Source: Melitaea cinxia
Taxonomy: Eukaryota; Arthropoda; Insecta; Lepidoptera; Nymphalidae
Length of the DNA: 64,000 nt
Reading direction: 5' to 3'
NCBI RefSeq assembly: GCF_905220565.1
Contig: NC_059416.1
Location: forward strand, 9,548,001 to 9,612,000
Position numbers and translations under genes: made by a program
Part shown: positions 25,101 to 32,510 of the stretch, piece by piece
How positions within the stretch are numbered: position 1 is the stretch's first letter
Layout of the letters: each line of letters starts with the position of its first letter
The notes under the pieces: model-generated
The model's input: the letters and a program-made list of their open reading frames with translations, nothing else
Told to the model about the DNA's origin: nothing
Databases searched by the model: none

Positions 25101-26221
25101 GAGATTTTTAATAAATGTGAGGTGGAAAATGTACTTGATAAAGTCTTTAAATATTTTATGCAATTCCTCCTCTAAGAACTTTCGAACATCAAAATTAGTA
25201 AATATAATAAAAAATACTGGTTAATTTTTTAATTTATAGAACAAAGACTGAAATTATTACAAAGACGATTATTTAACTTTTCTAAGGGCTGAAGAAGACA
25301 GGAGTCTAAAATATGTGCCCTTATCTCAATTTTTGATCAACATCTACTCAATACTATGCTGTAAGTTAAAAATATTTTATGTAAAATATATAATTTGTTG
25401 TGCAGCAGAATATAGCCACAGCCTCTCTTCCCTTGGGTGTCGTAAAAGGCGGCTTAGGGATAGCACAGTTCCACTACCATCTTGGTACTTAAAAACCAAT
25501 CAATGGCGGGATAACCATCCAAATGCTGGCTTTCAAATACACAGGGCAAAGACGAGCAGTAGGTGCGACAAAGAAAGCCCTGCGGTCACCAACCTGCCTG
25601 CCCGGCGTGGTGACTATTGGAAAAACACAAGAGTTCGCGCCATTTCTGGCGCGAACTTGGGGATGCCTATGTCCAGCAGTGAACTGCGATAGGCTGAAGT
25701 GTTATAAATAATTTCCTATTCAGTTTCTTAAGTAATGACAGTTATTTTTTTGTAATAATTTAATAAATTTTATGACAGAAATAATTCCAGTATCGCTAAA
25801 AATTTACGTCTAAATTTCTGAATTATTTTTTAAAAGTAAAATAATGTCAGTTACAGGTATTGGTTTTATCTCAGGGTTTTATTATAATTTATTTAAATAT
25901 TGACTGATAAAGCGAAAACAAGTATACTATTGCAAATACGTTTAATTCAACTACACGCGCTCGTTCTTTGTCCCGTTTGAAATGACGACTTAGATGACAC
26001 AAGAAAATTAAAAATAGTTCGCGTTATGTTCAAAATTAAAAACCCTTACCTCCGTCTTTGAAAGATGCTGTTTCATCAATGGGAATTATCAGCAGCGGCA
26101 GAATACCACTCAAGCCGACCAGCAGGGACGCGAGAGCAGAAAATAACCAAGGATGTTCATCCAATTCTTCAATAAAACTGTAGAAATACTCCGGAATAAA
26201 ACCGTTCATATAAGTCTCCAT
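11890..26221 (-). CDS. Zip99C: ZIP13-type zinc transporter, first two coding exons (partial gene)
   Basis: SLC39/ZIP family proteins move zinc into the cytosol, or, for Drosophila Zip99C, are implicated in zinc/iron handling in the secretory pathway. Exon 1 is 26050-26221: ATG at 26221, encoding 57 codons plus one base, with the membrane-entry block WLFSALASLLVGLSGILPLL, then IIPIDET, and donor GAG|GTAAGG. Exon 2 is 11890-12003: acceptor TTTCCAG|CTGGAG, block LRILLSFAVGGLLGDVFLHL followed by LPEAW, donor AAAG|GTATGA. Both exons join in phase 1 and give KDGAGAATLRI across the junction. VGLSG-PLL and SFAVGGLLGDVFLHLLPEAW are diagnostic of the ZIP13 branch rather than ZIP7. Only about 95 residues are present. 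The His-rich loop and the later metal-binding helices are missing and presumably lie left of the window. The intron is about 14 kb and dense in transposons. Orthology is strong; function is from family knowledge. Confidence 0.88.
12010..12165 (-). mobile_element. SINE fragment (family S4), minus strand
   Basis: It contains the complement of TTTGTATTGGCCATACAAA and of the CGTGTTTCCGGATCCCCGAC body. It is shared with copies at 24195-24375, 24528-24640 and 62400-62600. It lies immediately upstream (intron side) of ZIP exon 2. Confidence 0.65.
12627..12868 (-). mobile_element. Repeat family D copy
   Basis: It begins on the plus strand CTAGGTCGGCAAACAA and contains GGTAAGCGATTACTGTAG, GGAGCTCTGG and TGAGCAGGACATTTCC. 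It is a diverged reverse-oriented copy of the element at 6185-6590. Confidence 0.7.
12869..13786. other. AT-rich intron sequence, nothing recognised
   Basis: Homopolymer-rich, low-complexity DNA within the ZIP13 intron. No exon or repeat was identified. Confidence 0.4.
13787..14086 (+). mobile_element. ACCGACTT...GAAGTCGGT element copy (internally deleted)
   Basis: The 5' end ATAATTGTGTTTCCG leads into AAACCGACTTTAATCACATCG. The centre retains TTTCCTCGATTTCTCTGG and CTTATCATGGTACCAC. The 3' end reads TTTTGAAGTCGGTCAAAAA. Confidence 0.78.
14396..14650 (+). mobile_element. Repeat family D copy
   Basis: It contains TTTAGCAGGAAATTTCCTGC, ATGGAGCAGCCCGACTGGG, GGAGCTCCTGGGAGAATTGG and GTACGCTTGTTTGCCGACCG. 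It lacks the 5' 200 bp present in the copies at 6185 and 21455. Confidence 0.78.
14651..16439. other. AT-rich intron sequence, nothing recognised
   Basis: Several short open frames (14682-15044, 15893-16324, both minus) have the composition of random AT-rich DNA and no recognisable domain. Confidence 0.4.
16440..16715 (+). mobile_element. tRNA-headed SINE (family S5 head, S1-like tail), diverged
   Basis: Head with A-box-like CCGCTCCGGTGTTGTGATGC and B box GGTTCGATTCCCGCTCGG. The tail shares GTCTCCCCACCGTGCCTCAG and CTGATCCTTCTCCTACATG with family S1. Confidence 0.75.
17116..17335 (-). mobile_element. Old repeat family D copy
   Basis: Strongly diverged. CACTAAGGCGGCAAACAAGC, TTTAGCTGTGGTCTTCTGTA and GGTTGAGGTTACTTTCCTAG match the reversed family D consensus. 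Confidence 0.55.
17418..17663. repeat. Inverted repeat of two head-to-head tRNA-like sequences
   Basis: The left arm 17418-17505 and right arm 17585-17663 are near-perfect reverse complements. The outer ends are TAAACATTTTTT / AAAAAATGTTTA and both arms carry the tRNA B-box block GCAGGTTCGATCC. The spacer is about 80 bp. The transcript could fold into a long hairpin. It is probably two SINE or tRNA-derived copies inserted in opposite orientation. Confidence 0.75.
17556..17627 (+). pseudogene. tRNA-like sequence, 72 nt, Thr(GGT)-like anticodon
   Basis: It folds as a cloverleaf. Acceptor CGTTCCA pairs with TAGAACG with one mismatch. The D arm GCTT/GAGT pairs with two wobbles. Anticodon stem CCGAC/GTCGG is perfect and encloses ATGGTCA (anticodon GGT). 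T stem GCAGG/CCCGC has one mismatch around a canonical TTCGATC loop. It forms the right arm of the inverted repeat above. The mismatches, the GGT anticodon (eukaryotic Thr tRNAs normally use AGT) and the repeat context favour a SINE head or pseudogene. Confidence 0.5.
17664..18849. other. AT-rich sequence, nothing recognised
   Basis: No coding exon or repeat was identified. A short perfect palindrome around 18787-18816 (ACTCGATCAGGGTA and its complement) is present. Confidence 0.4.
19289..19378. repeat. Short tandem repeat, 3-4 units of about 28 bp
   Basis: Unit ACACTTATTT(G)CCTAG followed by TTAYCATATATGT, at 19289, 19318, 19346 (shortened) and 19370 (start only). It lies between the helicase stop and the inner poly(A). 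Confidence 0.7.
19902..20650 (-). pseudogene. Endogenous viral element: superfamily 1 RNA helicase fragment of an alphavirus-like RNA virus
   Basis: The C-terminal two thirds of a viral SF1 helicase (Viral_helicase1 type), which unwinds viral RNA during replication. The frame starts at the insertion junction, with no initiator Met, and is open for about 245 codons. Counting from the Val codon at 20621 as residue 1: motif II (VDEAL) at 1-5, motif III (IGDVNQLP) at 27-34, a motif IV-like TYRSP near 62, motif V (MTIHEAQGQTYSEV) at 134-147 and motif VI (VALTRHT) at 168-174. Motifs I and Ia, including the Walker A loop, are missing through 5' truncation, so it cannot be an active helicase. The frame stops about 65 residues after motif VI with no polymerase following, as in segmented members where helicase ends one polypeptide. 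Virga/nege/kita-like insect or plant-associated viruses are the likeliest source. No frame breaks were seen within the fragment. Confidence 0.85.
20904..21454. other. AT-rich sequence, nothing recognised
   Basis: No exon, RNA gene or known repeat was recognised. Confidence 0.4.
21455..21870 (+). mobile_element. Repeat family D, near full length
   Basis: It matches 6185-6590 from TTTTAAATCGTTTGTTATTAG through TATACCACGAGTAACGG and CAGCAGGAATTTCCTGC, ending GTACGCTTGTTTGCCAAAC. The two copies define the 5' boundary of the family. Confidence 0.8.
22140..22300 (-). repeat. Repeat shared with the interior of the hAT element at 26614
   Basis: The minus strand reads GTAAGCTGGGCAATTTGTGA, ATGTGATCGGGCTAGGCGAA and GTTACGTGTTTCG. 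The same order and spacing appear on the plus strand at about 26790-26905 (GTAAGCTGGTGAATATGTGA, GTGTGATCGGGCGAGGCGAA, TTTATGTTTCGTAACG). The 123-codon open frame here lies inside this repeat. Confidence 0.65.
22960..23155 (-). mobile_element. ACCGACTTCAA element copy, 5' part only
   Basis: Minus strand. The 5' end AATAATTGTGTTTG..AAACG followed by ACCGACTTCAATTTCATCG is at 23155-23100. The copy stops near 22965 after CTTATCATGGTACCAAAC, so the 3' half with the second inverted end is absent. Confidence 0.75.
23156..24190. other. AT-rich sequence, nothing recognised
   Basis: Open frames here are short and of random composition. Part of the long ZIP13 intron. Confidence 0.4.
24195..24375 (+). 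mobile_element. tRNA-headed SINE (family S4)
   Basis: Head with GCATTAGTGCAGCAGTAATA and B box GGTTCCATTCCCGC, then GACATTTGTATCGACCATA and GGACCCCCAACACAGAACC. The tail TGAGTGTGAAGCGTTTATTA is shared with 62400-62600. Confidence 0.75.
24528..24640 (-). mobile_element. SINE S4 fragment
   Basis: GGTTCCCAGTAGGATATGAG, TCCTGTCCAGTGTCTGGG and TTGTATGGCTAATACAAA match the reversed body of the S4 family. Confidence 0.55.
24700..24810 (-). mobile_element. Repeat family D fragment, diverged
   Basis: ACTAAGGCAAACAAG, GTGAATACCATAGCATAT and GCAACACCAGGAGCATTAAA correspond to the 3' end of family D in reverse orientation. Confidence 0.5.
24855..25055 (-). mobile_element. tRNA-headed SINE (family S3)
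   Basis: The minus-strand head GGCTCTGTGTTCTGCTCTCA and degraded B-box GTGGGTTTAATTTCCGC lead to a tail containing TGCTTACCTTAGGAACAGAC and GACTGTGTGTG. It matches the plus-strand copy at 36210-36395. Confidence 0.65.
25395..25702 (+). mobile_element. SINE-like family S2 copy
   Basis: It contains CTCTCTTCCCTTGGGTGTCG, GCGGGATAACCATCC, GAGTTCGCGCCATTTCTGGC and GTCCAGCAGTGAACTGCGAT, ending AGGCTGAAGTG. The GGCGCGAAC/GTTCGCGCC pair forms a short palindrome. Open frames within it are not genes. Confidence 0.8.
26050..26221 (-). CDS. Zip99C: ZIP13-like exon 1 (start codon exon)
   Basis: ATG at 26221-26219 is preceded on the minus strand by TTAAA. It encodes a hydrophilic N-terminus of about 20 residues (METYMNGFIPEYFYSFIEEL) and a hydrophobic segment with VGLSGILPLL. 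It ends GACGGAG|GTAAGG at 26050. The 5' UTR and promoter lie between here and the hAT element at 26614; no TATA-like box was evident. Confidence 0.87.
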
Positions 26222-26613
26222 TTTAATTTTTTACGATATTTAAAAATCGAACACAGATCAAATTAACACCGCGCGAAAACAACCACACTGTATTGTTTCC
26301 TAAACTTTATGCATTATCGTTTTTCGAAGATTCTTCTGCCCAGACGGACTAATCTACACTGAGATTGAGTACGTCCGTTCTTATCTCCACAGATTGACGA
26401 TTGCAATATCTATCATCGTTTGCCGCGTAAAAATTGCGAAGAATTTATAAATTTTCTAGCCTATATTTTCATTTTGAAACTTGCTCCATTACGCGACCGA
26501 TTACTACAAGAATGAAACGCGTTTAATGAACGAAACAACTGTTTAATTGGAATATAATACCTACTGATCTGAATTATATTCCTCGTTCGTTACGATGTTT
26601 GTTTTGTTTGGAT

Positions 26614-27969
26614 TAGGACTGTTGATGAAATATCGATATAGTGAAATATCGATATTATTATCTAGAAATATCGATATTTATTACTAATACTTTTTGAGAC
26701 CATATATCGATAGTTCGATATTGAAATTTAAATATCGACACTCTATATTTTGAAGTAAAACTTCTTTACGCGCGCTTGTCTTGGGGAGTAAGCTGGTGAA
26801 TATGTGATGAGAGTGTTACAAAAAGTGTGATCGGGCGAGGCGAATGGAAGTTGACACATAAGTTAGTGAAAGTAGAAAGAGAGAGAGAGATTTATGTTTC
26901 GTAACGCTTCAGTCGTGTAGTGTAAAGCTTACTCGTTTTTTTTAAATAACTTTATTTTTTTTTTTATTTTTGTCGTCAACTATTGAACTAGAACAAAATA
27001 AACTTAATCTACTGAACTTTATTTACACTATATTATTTTTTCCTCTATTAGTTTATTTCATTACATACTAGCTTTTACTCGCGGCTTCGCTCGCACTGAA
27101 GCCATTAAATAAGTAGAGAGATTTTATCTTTCGTAAAATATATATTTTCTTAATAAAAAGTATCCTATGTTGCTTCTAATACCTTCAAGAATATATGTAC
27201 AAAGTTTCATGATGATAAGTTAAGTAGTTTTCGCGTGAAAGCGTAACAAACAAACACATTCACATTTAAAATATTAGTAGTAATTATCCTAAAACGCAAT
27301 GTAATTTTCGTAGGTACTCCACGCAGAGAAAACGAAACAACTTCATCATTGTGGGACAGACATGAAGATATACTCTTGAAAAATTTGTGTAATGCCAATT
27401 AATTTTTTGTCACAATTTTTGGTACAATGTCTGCTGAATTAAGGCAGTGTTTAGATCAACCAAATATTTCAAGGTCATTGAATACACTAAAACTTTTGGA
27501 TTGATAGTAAACATGTCACTCTTGTGCTATCAGAAATAGCTCTTAAATATTTGATTTCTTCTGCTACATCTATACCATCTGAACGAAGTGCTTCTATAAT
27601 CAATCTTTTAGTGCTTAATAATCGTAAAGTCAAACAATTGAACATATAAAACAACGAGTATTTTTAAAAACTCTTACTGAATATCGGTACGCATTATTGT
27701 TTTATTAAAATTAAACAATAATTACTTAAAACGTTACATTTTAATACACTTATAATTTAATTTGTTCAACAAATATATCGAATTATAAACTGTGTAAATT
27801 ATTTTTGAGCCGATTTACGATTGTTTTTTTAAAACAAAGCCCATGAAAACACATAGAAAAAATATCGAAATATCGATATTTTTTTCGATATATCAAACTC
27901 CGATATTGATATATTTAAAAATATCGATATATCGAGAATCCGATATTTTAAAAAATATCAACAGCCCTA
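26614..27969 (+). mobile_element. hAT-family DNA transposon relic with perfect 8-bp target duplication
   Basis: Terminal inverted repeats TAGGACTGTTGAT (26614) and its partner ATCAACAGCCCTA (ending 27969) are flanked by GTTTGGAT at 26606-26613 and 27970-27977. Both ends carry arrays of ATATCGATAT-type palindromes, plausible transposase sites. Near the right end (about 27520-27660) a broken transposase C-terminus is readable: ALKYLISSATSIPSERSAS, the hAT dimerisation signature. An SSLWDRHEDIL stretch precedes it at about 27345. It is inactive, with a retroelement-like tail nested at 27068-27260. Confidence 0.88.
27068..27260 (+). mobile_element. Retroelement 3'-tail-like repeat nested in the hAT element
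   Basis: CTAGCTTTTACTCGCGGCTT, CGCTCGCACTGAAGCC and TTTTCGCGTGAAAGCGTAAC followed by AAACAAACACATTCACATTT. This layout is typical of lepidopteran RTE/CR1-type 3' tails; the family is not assigned. Confidence 0.55.
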
Positions 27970-27977
27970 GTTTGGAT

Positions 27978-29059
27978 GAATGAAATTATGAAATCGAAGA
28001 AGGAATAAGTGTTGCCAGTGAAAAAATTGGACTGCCTAGTCCTACTTGTATTCATAAGAATAGAACATAGAATACTGGGTGATTTTAAAATATTAGACCT
28101 AAGGAATACTCAAAATATATAATTGAAAGTCACACTCTAAATGATACTGCATAACAGTACGAAAAACTAAAATGAAAAAGTATGTGTGTGTCAGCTCCAT
28201 CGCACGACTGGAGTTTATTTCTTCAGATCGACTTTATCGATTATCTAAATCGGCACAAAAAAGGCTTAATAATCTAAGAAAAAGATTAATACCATATCAA
28301 GTGGTAAATAAACGAATCAAATAACGCCATCTATCGGAACCTTCTGGGATGGCGTTGACAAAAAATGTCATTCGTTCAGTAGATTTTAATTATTTATAAT
28401 TTTGTGTTTATATATATATATAACTTAAATAAATACGATACGTGTTAAGTAGTAATCATTTGTATCTCAAACCTATACTGAAATATGTTTTTCGTTAGAA
28501 AGTACTGCAAAAAAATTAAATAAAACTTGTACATGTAATCATATAAATAAATATTTAAATATTCTTGAAATTTGTATTATTGTTTTTACGTAAATTTGTT
28601 TGAAAATAACGCATGATAGTCGCAGAACGGAGCATGAGTACACTTCCCGCAGCACCGGAATTAAGGTAGAGTTAGAAATAACAAAAATTTAACCTCCCAT
28701 AAATTAATCTACCTGTGATGTACATAATAGCCTGCCGTTCTACTAACGTAAAAACGCCCGGGTGTTTGTTGTAGGCGAATTTTATAGGTGAAACAGTGGA
28801 ACGCATATTTGAGCGCTGTGTGCTCGCAATATGGTGGCATGATAAAAACATGCAGCTGTAGGGTTGTGAGTAAATATTTTGCATGGATTGGAGTAAAACT
28901 TAATACAACATGGATTTTCGTGAATTTATTGTTGCGTTTTCGACGAAACGAATGAGAGATAATGACTTGATGTTTTCATCAAGTTATGATAACATTCTTC
29001 ATTTGACATTGACAGTTGTTTTTTCAACTTCCCGCTTTGTTTTGATGAAAGCCAACTCT
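27978..29059. other. Intergenic AT-rich DNA, nothing certain
   Basis: ATAACGCCATCTATCGG at about 28322 resembles the repeated motif in F-box intron 2 (41501). No exon was recognised. Confidence 0.4.
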
Positions 29060-29370
29060 GACCCAGTAGCGTAGCGAGGGGGAGGGCAAGGGAGGCATCA
29101 CGCCCCGAGCGCTACTCACAAAGGGGCGCCAAATTGTCTGCAAAACAAAAAATACTGTACATGTACCGCCTTTTGTACATTCCTTTTTTTGTTATTATTA
29201 TTATTACTATTTCTTGCGTGTTTCTTTTTCTTTTATGTTACTTGTATTGTTTTTGGTTGTACAATAAAGTATATTTGTATTGTATTGTACATATTATATG
29301 GTTTTCGAATGGGGGAGGGGGGGTGCTAAAAAGATATTGTGCCCCGGTCGCGAGTTACTCTGACACCCGT
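29060..29370 (+). mobile_element. Putative hAT-type non-autonomous element interrupted by a LINE tail
   Basis: The left end CAGTAGCGTAGCGAGGGGGA resembles the CAGTGGCGTAGC inverted ends of the element at 30143. GCGCCAAATTGTCTGC (29125) and GGGGGGGTGCTAAAAAGATA (29318) look like the two sides of one body, separated by a LINE tail (29150-29290, with CTTTTGTACATTCC and GTACAATAAAGTATA). No intact right inverted repeat was found. Confidence 0.45.
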
Positions 29371-29768
29371 GTATTTTGTGGGCGAAGTGGGCGCGATGTG
29401 GTCGCGACAGCGTCGTTATCTATGACGTCGAGCGATCGCTCGCGATGACCTTAGCCTCAGGTGGAACGATAGAGAGGGCGTTACAATCGTTGCCGTCGTT
29501 TGGTGGAATGCAGTCACCAACTAACGTCACGAAGTTAGTAAGGAATTAGTAAGGAATATTGCAATTGCAAATCAAATATGTATTATAGACAGTTGTTTGA
29601 TAGTTTTGACTTGGTTTCTTTTTACGCTGAAAGCTTTCTTCAGTAAATAAATATAATTTAATGTGTTAATTTATTTTAAATAATTTAATTTTAAAATAAA
29701 AGTTACTGTATTGTATATATGAGTTTATCTTTGCTTATATCTTAAATCTATATTATTTTATATTCTTA

Positions 29769-30083
29769 CTAGCTGACTCGGCAAACGTTGTCTTGCCGCT
29801 AAACGCTATTTAAAAATAAGGGTTGGTGGTAGAAGGGTGAAAATTTAGGGTTGTATGTATTTTTCAACGCCAAATCATTATAAAATAAAAAATAAATCAT
29901 TTATCTAAAATTTAAAAAAAAATTAGGGGTGGACTACCCTTAACATTTAGGGTGATGAAAAATAGACGTTGTTTGATATTTAGACCTACCCAATATGCAC
30001 ACAAAATTTCATGAGAATCGGTCAAGCCGTATCGGAGGAGTTTAACTACAAACTCCGCGACACGAGAATTTTATATATTAGAT
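29769..30083 (+). mobile_element. Dispersed element (TAGCTGACTCGGCAAACG...ACACGAGAATTTTATATA)
   Basis: Closely similar to 45415-45727 along its full length (TTGGTGGTAGAAGGGTGAAA, TTTTTCAACGCCAAATCAT, GAGAATCGGTCAAGCCG). Same family as the split element at 18850. Confidence 0.75.
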
Positions 30084-30104
30084 TTTATTTATACATACGT
30101 ACAT

Positions 30105-31390
30105 ATAATTTCGCCTCTTTCCCGTAGGGTTAGGCAGAGACACAGGGGCGTAGCTACCGCCGTATCAGCTGTATCAATAATACGGGGCCCCCTATCTACA
30201 GGGGCCCCTAACGTTTTTAGGCAAAAATTAGTAAAATGTTATATACGATGTCACTTAATCTGGTACTTCCTGGGAAAAAACATAAAACTGTCATACTCGT
30301 ACTTGCCTATAGATTTTTCACTCCAGAAATGACAAAAGTCAAAAAAGCAATCCCTTCCGAGTTAAGCATGCGTCCAAAAGTTAATAACATCCTGCATCGT
30401 TTTTTTCGGGATTCAGTTAATCATTATAAACAATTAGTTCATCTTTTTTTATAACAATAGGGGCAAACGAGCAGGCGAAGCCATCTGATGTTTGACGGCT
30501 ACCGTCGTCCATGGCCTTTAGAGAAAAGATGTATACACTCGATACTTGAATATCACCAAATTATAGCGCTTAGGGAAAACCTCTTTTAAGAAGGTCATTC
30601 CACAGTTTGCATGTAAGCGGAAAGATTGGCGTGAAGCTCGCACATTGGTTGCAAGCCATGCATCCAAGTGGTGTGGATCCAAGGTATGCTACGCCACTGC
30701 AGAGACCACTTATTTCCACTTGCTACGATCCTTACGTACTTCTTTCACTTCTTCCACTTTCATTTTTGTCTTCATACATGCTCTTCGGTTTGAGGTACTC
30801 TTGACCTGGCCTTTTTTTCAAGACGTCCTTTATTTGGTCTCGAAACGTCCGCCTAGGTCTATCCCTTCTAACCCTTCCATTCACACTTGCCTCCTACACT
30901 TTTTTCGTGAAACTTTCTTCACTCATTCTCTCGACATGGTCAAACCATCTAAGCATACCTTTCTCAATTTTTGTCACTACATCTTCTTTCAGACCACAAC
31001 GTTTCCTTATCTCACTATTTCTTATCCTGTCACTCAGTTTAACTCCTATCATACTTCTTAACGCCCTCATCTCAACTGCATTTATTCTGCTTTCATGTTT
31101 CTTCTGCCATACCCAACTCTCACTTCCGTACATGAGTGTTGGAACCATCACCCCCTCATGCACAGCCAAACGAGCTTTGTTAGACACCTTCCGACTGCTC
31201 ATAAAGGAGTGCAAAACTCTATACAGCTTGTTTCCTGCATTCACTCTTCTTTCAATATCACTCTCACACTTTCCATCTCTTGTAAAGTTTGAACCCAGTT
31301 GCACAAACTTGTTCTGTTCAATTTGTTCATCTCCAATCACGATATTGCAGTCTGTCACTAGAACTTCTGTTTTTATATACTGGTCCTAAA
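30105..31390 (-). pseudogene. RTE-type LINE, 3' part of reverse transcriptase ORF, interrupted by a hAT insertion
   Basis: The minus-strand frame 31358-30894 encodes the C-terminal part of an endonuclease/RT polyprotein. Landmarks are QLGSNFTRDGKCESDIERRV, VHEGVMVPTLMYGSESW, EMRALRSMIGVKLSDRIRN and LRWFDHVERM. The more 3' sequence (30890-30707 and 30133-30105, CTCTTTCCCGTAGGGTTAGG) continues to the element tail with a hAT insertion between. Catalytic RT motifs are absent (5' truncated), and stops break the frame below 30894. Family call from conserved C-terminal motifs. Confidence 0.85.
30143..30699 (+). mobile_element. Non-autonomous hAT element inserted in the RTE LINE
   Basis: Ends CAGGGGCGTAGCTACC and GGTATGCTACGCCACTG (reverse complement CAGTGGCGTAGCATACC) form inverted repeats. 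The flanking 8-mers CAGAGACA (30135-30142) and CAGAGACC (30700-30707) differ at one base. Within it, about 30460-30680 is a minus-strand LINE C-terminal remnant (EVFPKRYNLVIFKYRV). Confidence 0.8.
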
Positions 31391-31559
31391 ATTACTTTTG
31401 AAGTTATATTTCGTTTACTTTTCATTTATGACGAAATAACAATATAAAACTACATTACAATCGTTCATTTAAATAAATAGTTAAATATAATTATATTAAT
31501 GTAGATCCAAGTAAAATAAAAGGAAAGCTTGTGTTATTTGTCAGTTAACTTACAATTGA

Positions 31560-31880
31560 CATCCGCTCTGGTGTAGTGGTTCGCAAAAGCGCATAAACAT
31601 TGACGGTTGCGGGTTCGATTAACGCTTGATTCGATGTTTACAAATATCTGTATCCGGTCTGGTTTTTGGATGTATTACAAATACAAGAGAGCAAGTAAAG
31701 CTTTCATTCCTTTTTGTTATCATAGACATCTGATAGCTATTGTTACTCATAGTAGACAATATATAGTCTATCCCTTAGTTTAGCAGCGTGGTGCATTAAG
31801 CTTCGACCTTTTTCCTACATGGTAAAAAAGGCATTTGCCCAGTATTGGGATATCAGAGGCAAATCGATCGATCAATCAGT
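31560..31880 (+). mobile_element. tRNA-headed SINE (family S5), diverged full length
   Basis: A-box region CCGCTCTGGTGTAGTGGTTC and B box GCGGGTTCGATTAACGC. The 3' tail has GTGGTGCATTAAGCTTCGAC and TTTGCCCAGTATTGGGATAT. Confidence 0.78.
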
Positions 31881-32099
31881 AAACTTAACTGAGTTAACTA
31901 ATTTTTAATTTTAATTCGTAGGATTACGATTAAAAAAGTAATTTTCGATTTTGATTTCGATTTGTGTTAAGCGCCAAAACATAAAATTACAATTAGAGTA
32001 ATCAAACGTTTATAACAGCTTATCAATGCAAACATAGTTTATGCATTAGGTATACATTGTAAAACAAGTCTACCGAATGTTACCGTGACACCAAATGCA

Positions 32100-32417
32100 A
32101 CACGAATCGTCTTGGCAGCGTCGTCTCGACGCCCAGTTGAAGCGAAATGCCGTACTTATTTTGGCCTGCCAATTTAAATATCTTACCACATATAAATACA
32201 TACATGACGAACGAACGGCGCAACGCACCGTCTAGATATGAAACAGGCCGCTTGTGGCGCGCGTCGCGCTAGTTCTGCTAGTAAAAATTGCAATTTTCGC
32301 GCCAAAGTGACGTTTCCCTAAGAGGTATCGAGAACGCGTTAAAAATTTGTGCATCGAGCCAAAGTATTTTCGTGGTGTTAATTGTTAGCCCAATTTGGGC
32401 TGTTGACAAATTAAAAT
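32100..32417 (+). promoter_or_regulatory. Probable promoter / 5' UTR of the F-box gene
   Basis: The local GC and CpG content rises above the flanks (GTGGCGCGCGTCGCGC near 32255) directly upstream of the exon-1 ATG at 32418. No clear TATA box. The transcription start cannot be fixed from sequence. Confidence 0.35.
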
Positions 32418-32510
32418 ATGGATTCGTGGGGCATTTTAAATGTGGATACCGCAGCGGCTGCTATATCCCGAGATGATATGCAAAGTAGTTTCAGGCGAAA
32501 ACAAACCATG
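32418..32510 (+). CDS. F-box gene exon 1 (distal start)
   Basis: ATG at 32418 encodes MDSWGILNVDTAAAAISRDD plus 11 more residues and ends CCATG|GTGAGT, phase 0. It joins in frame to exon 2 (TIEKLPDK) across an 8.8-kb intron. Confidence 0.75.

Noticed and set aside
25315..25711. 125- and 62-codon plus-strand frames
   Set aside because: They overlap a family S2 repeat. No domain and no splice context.
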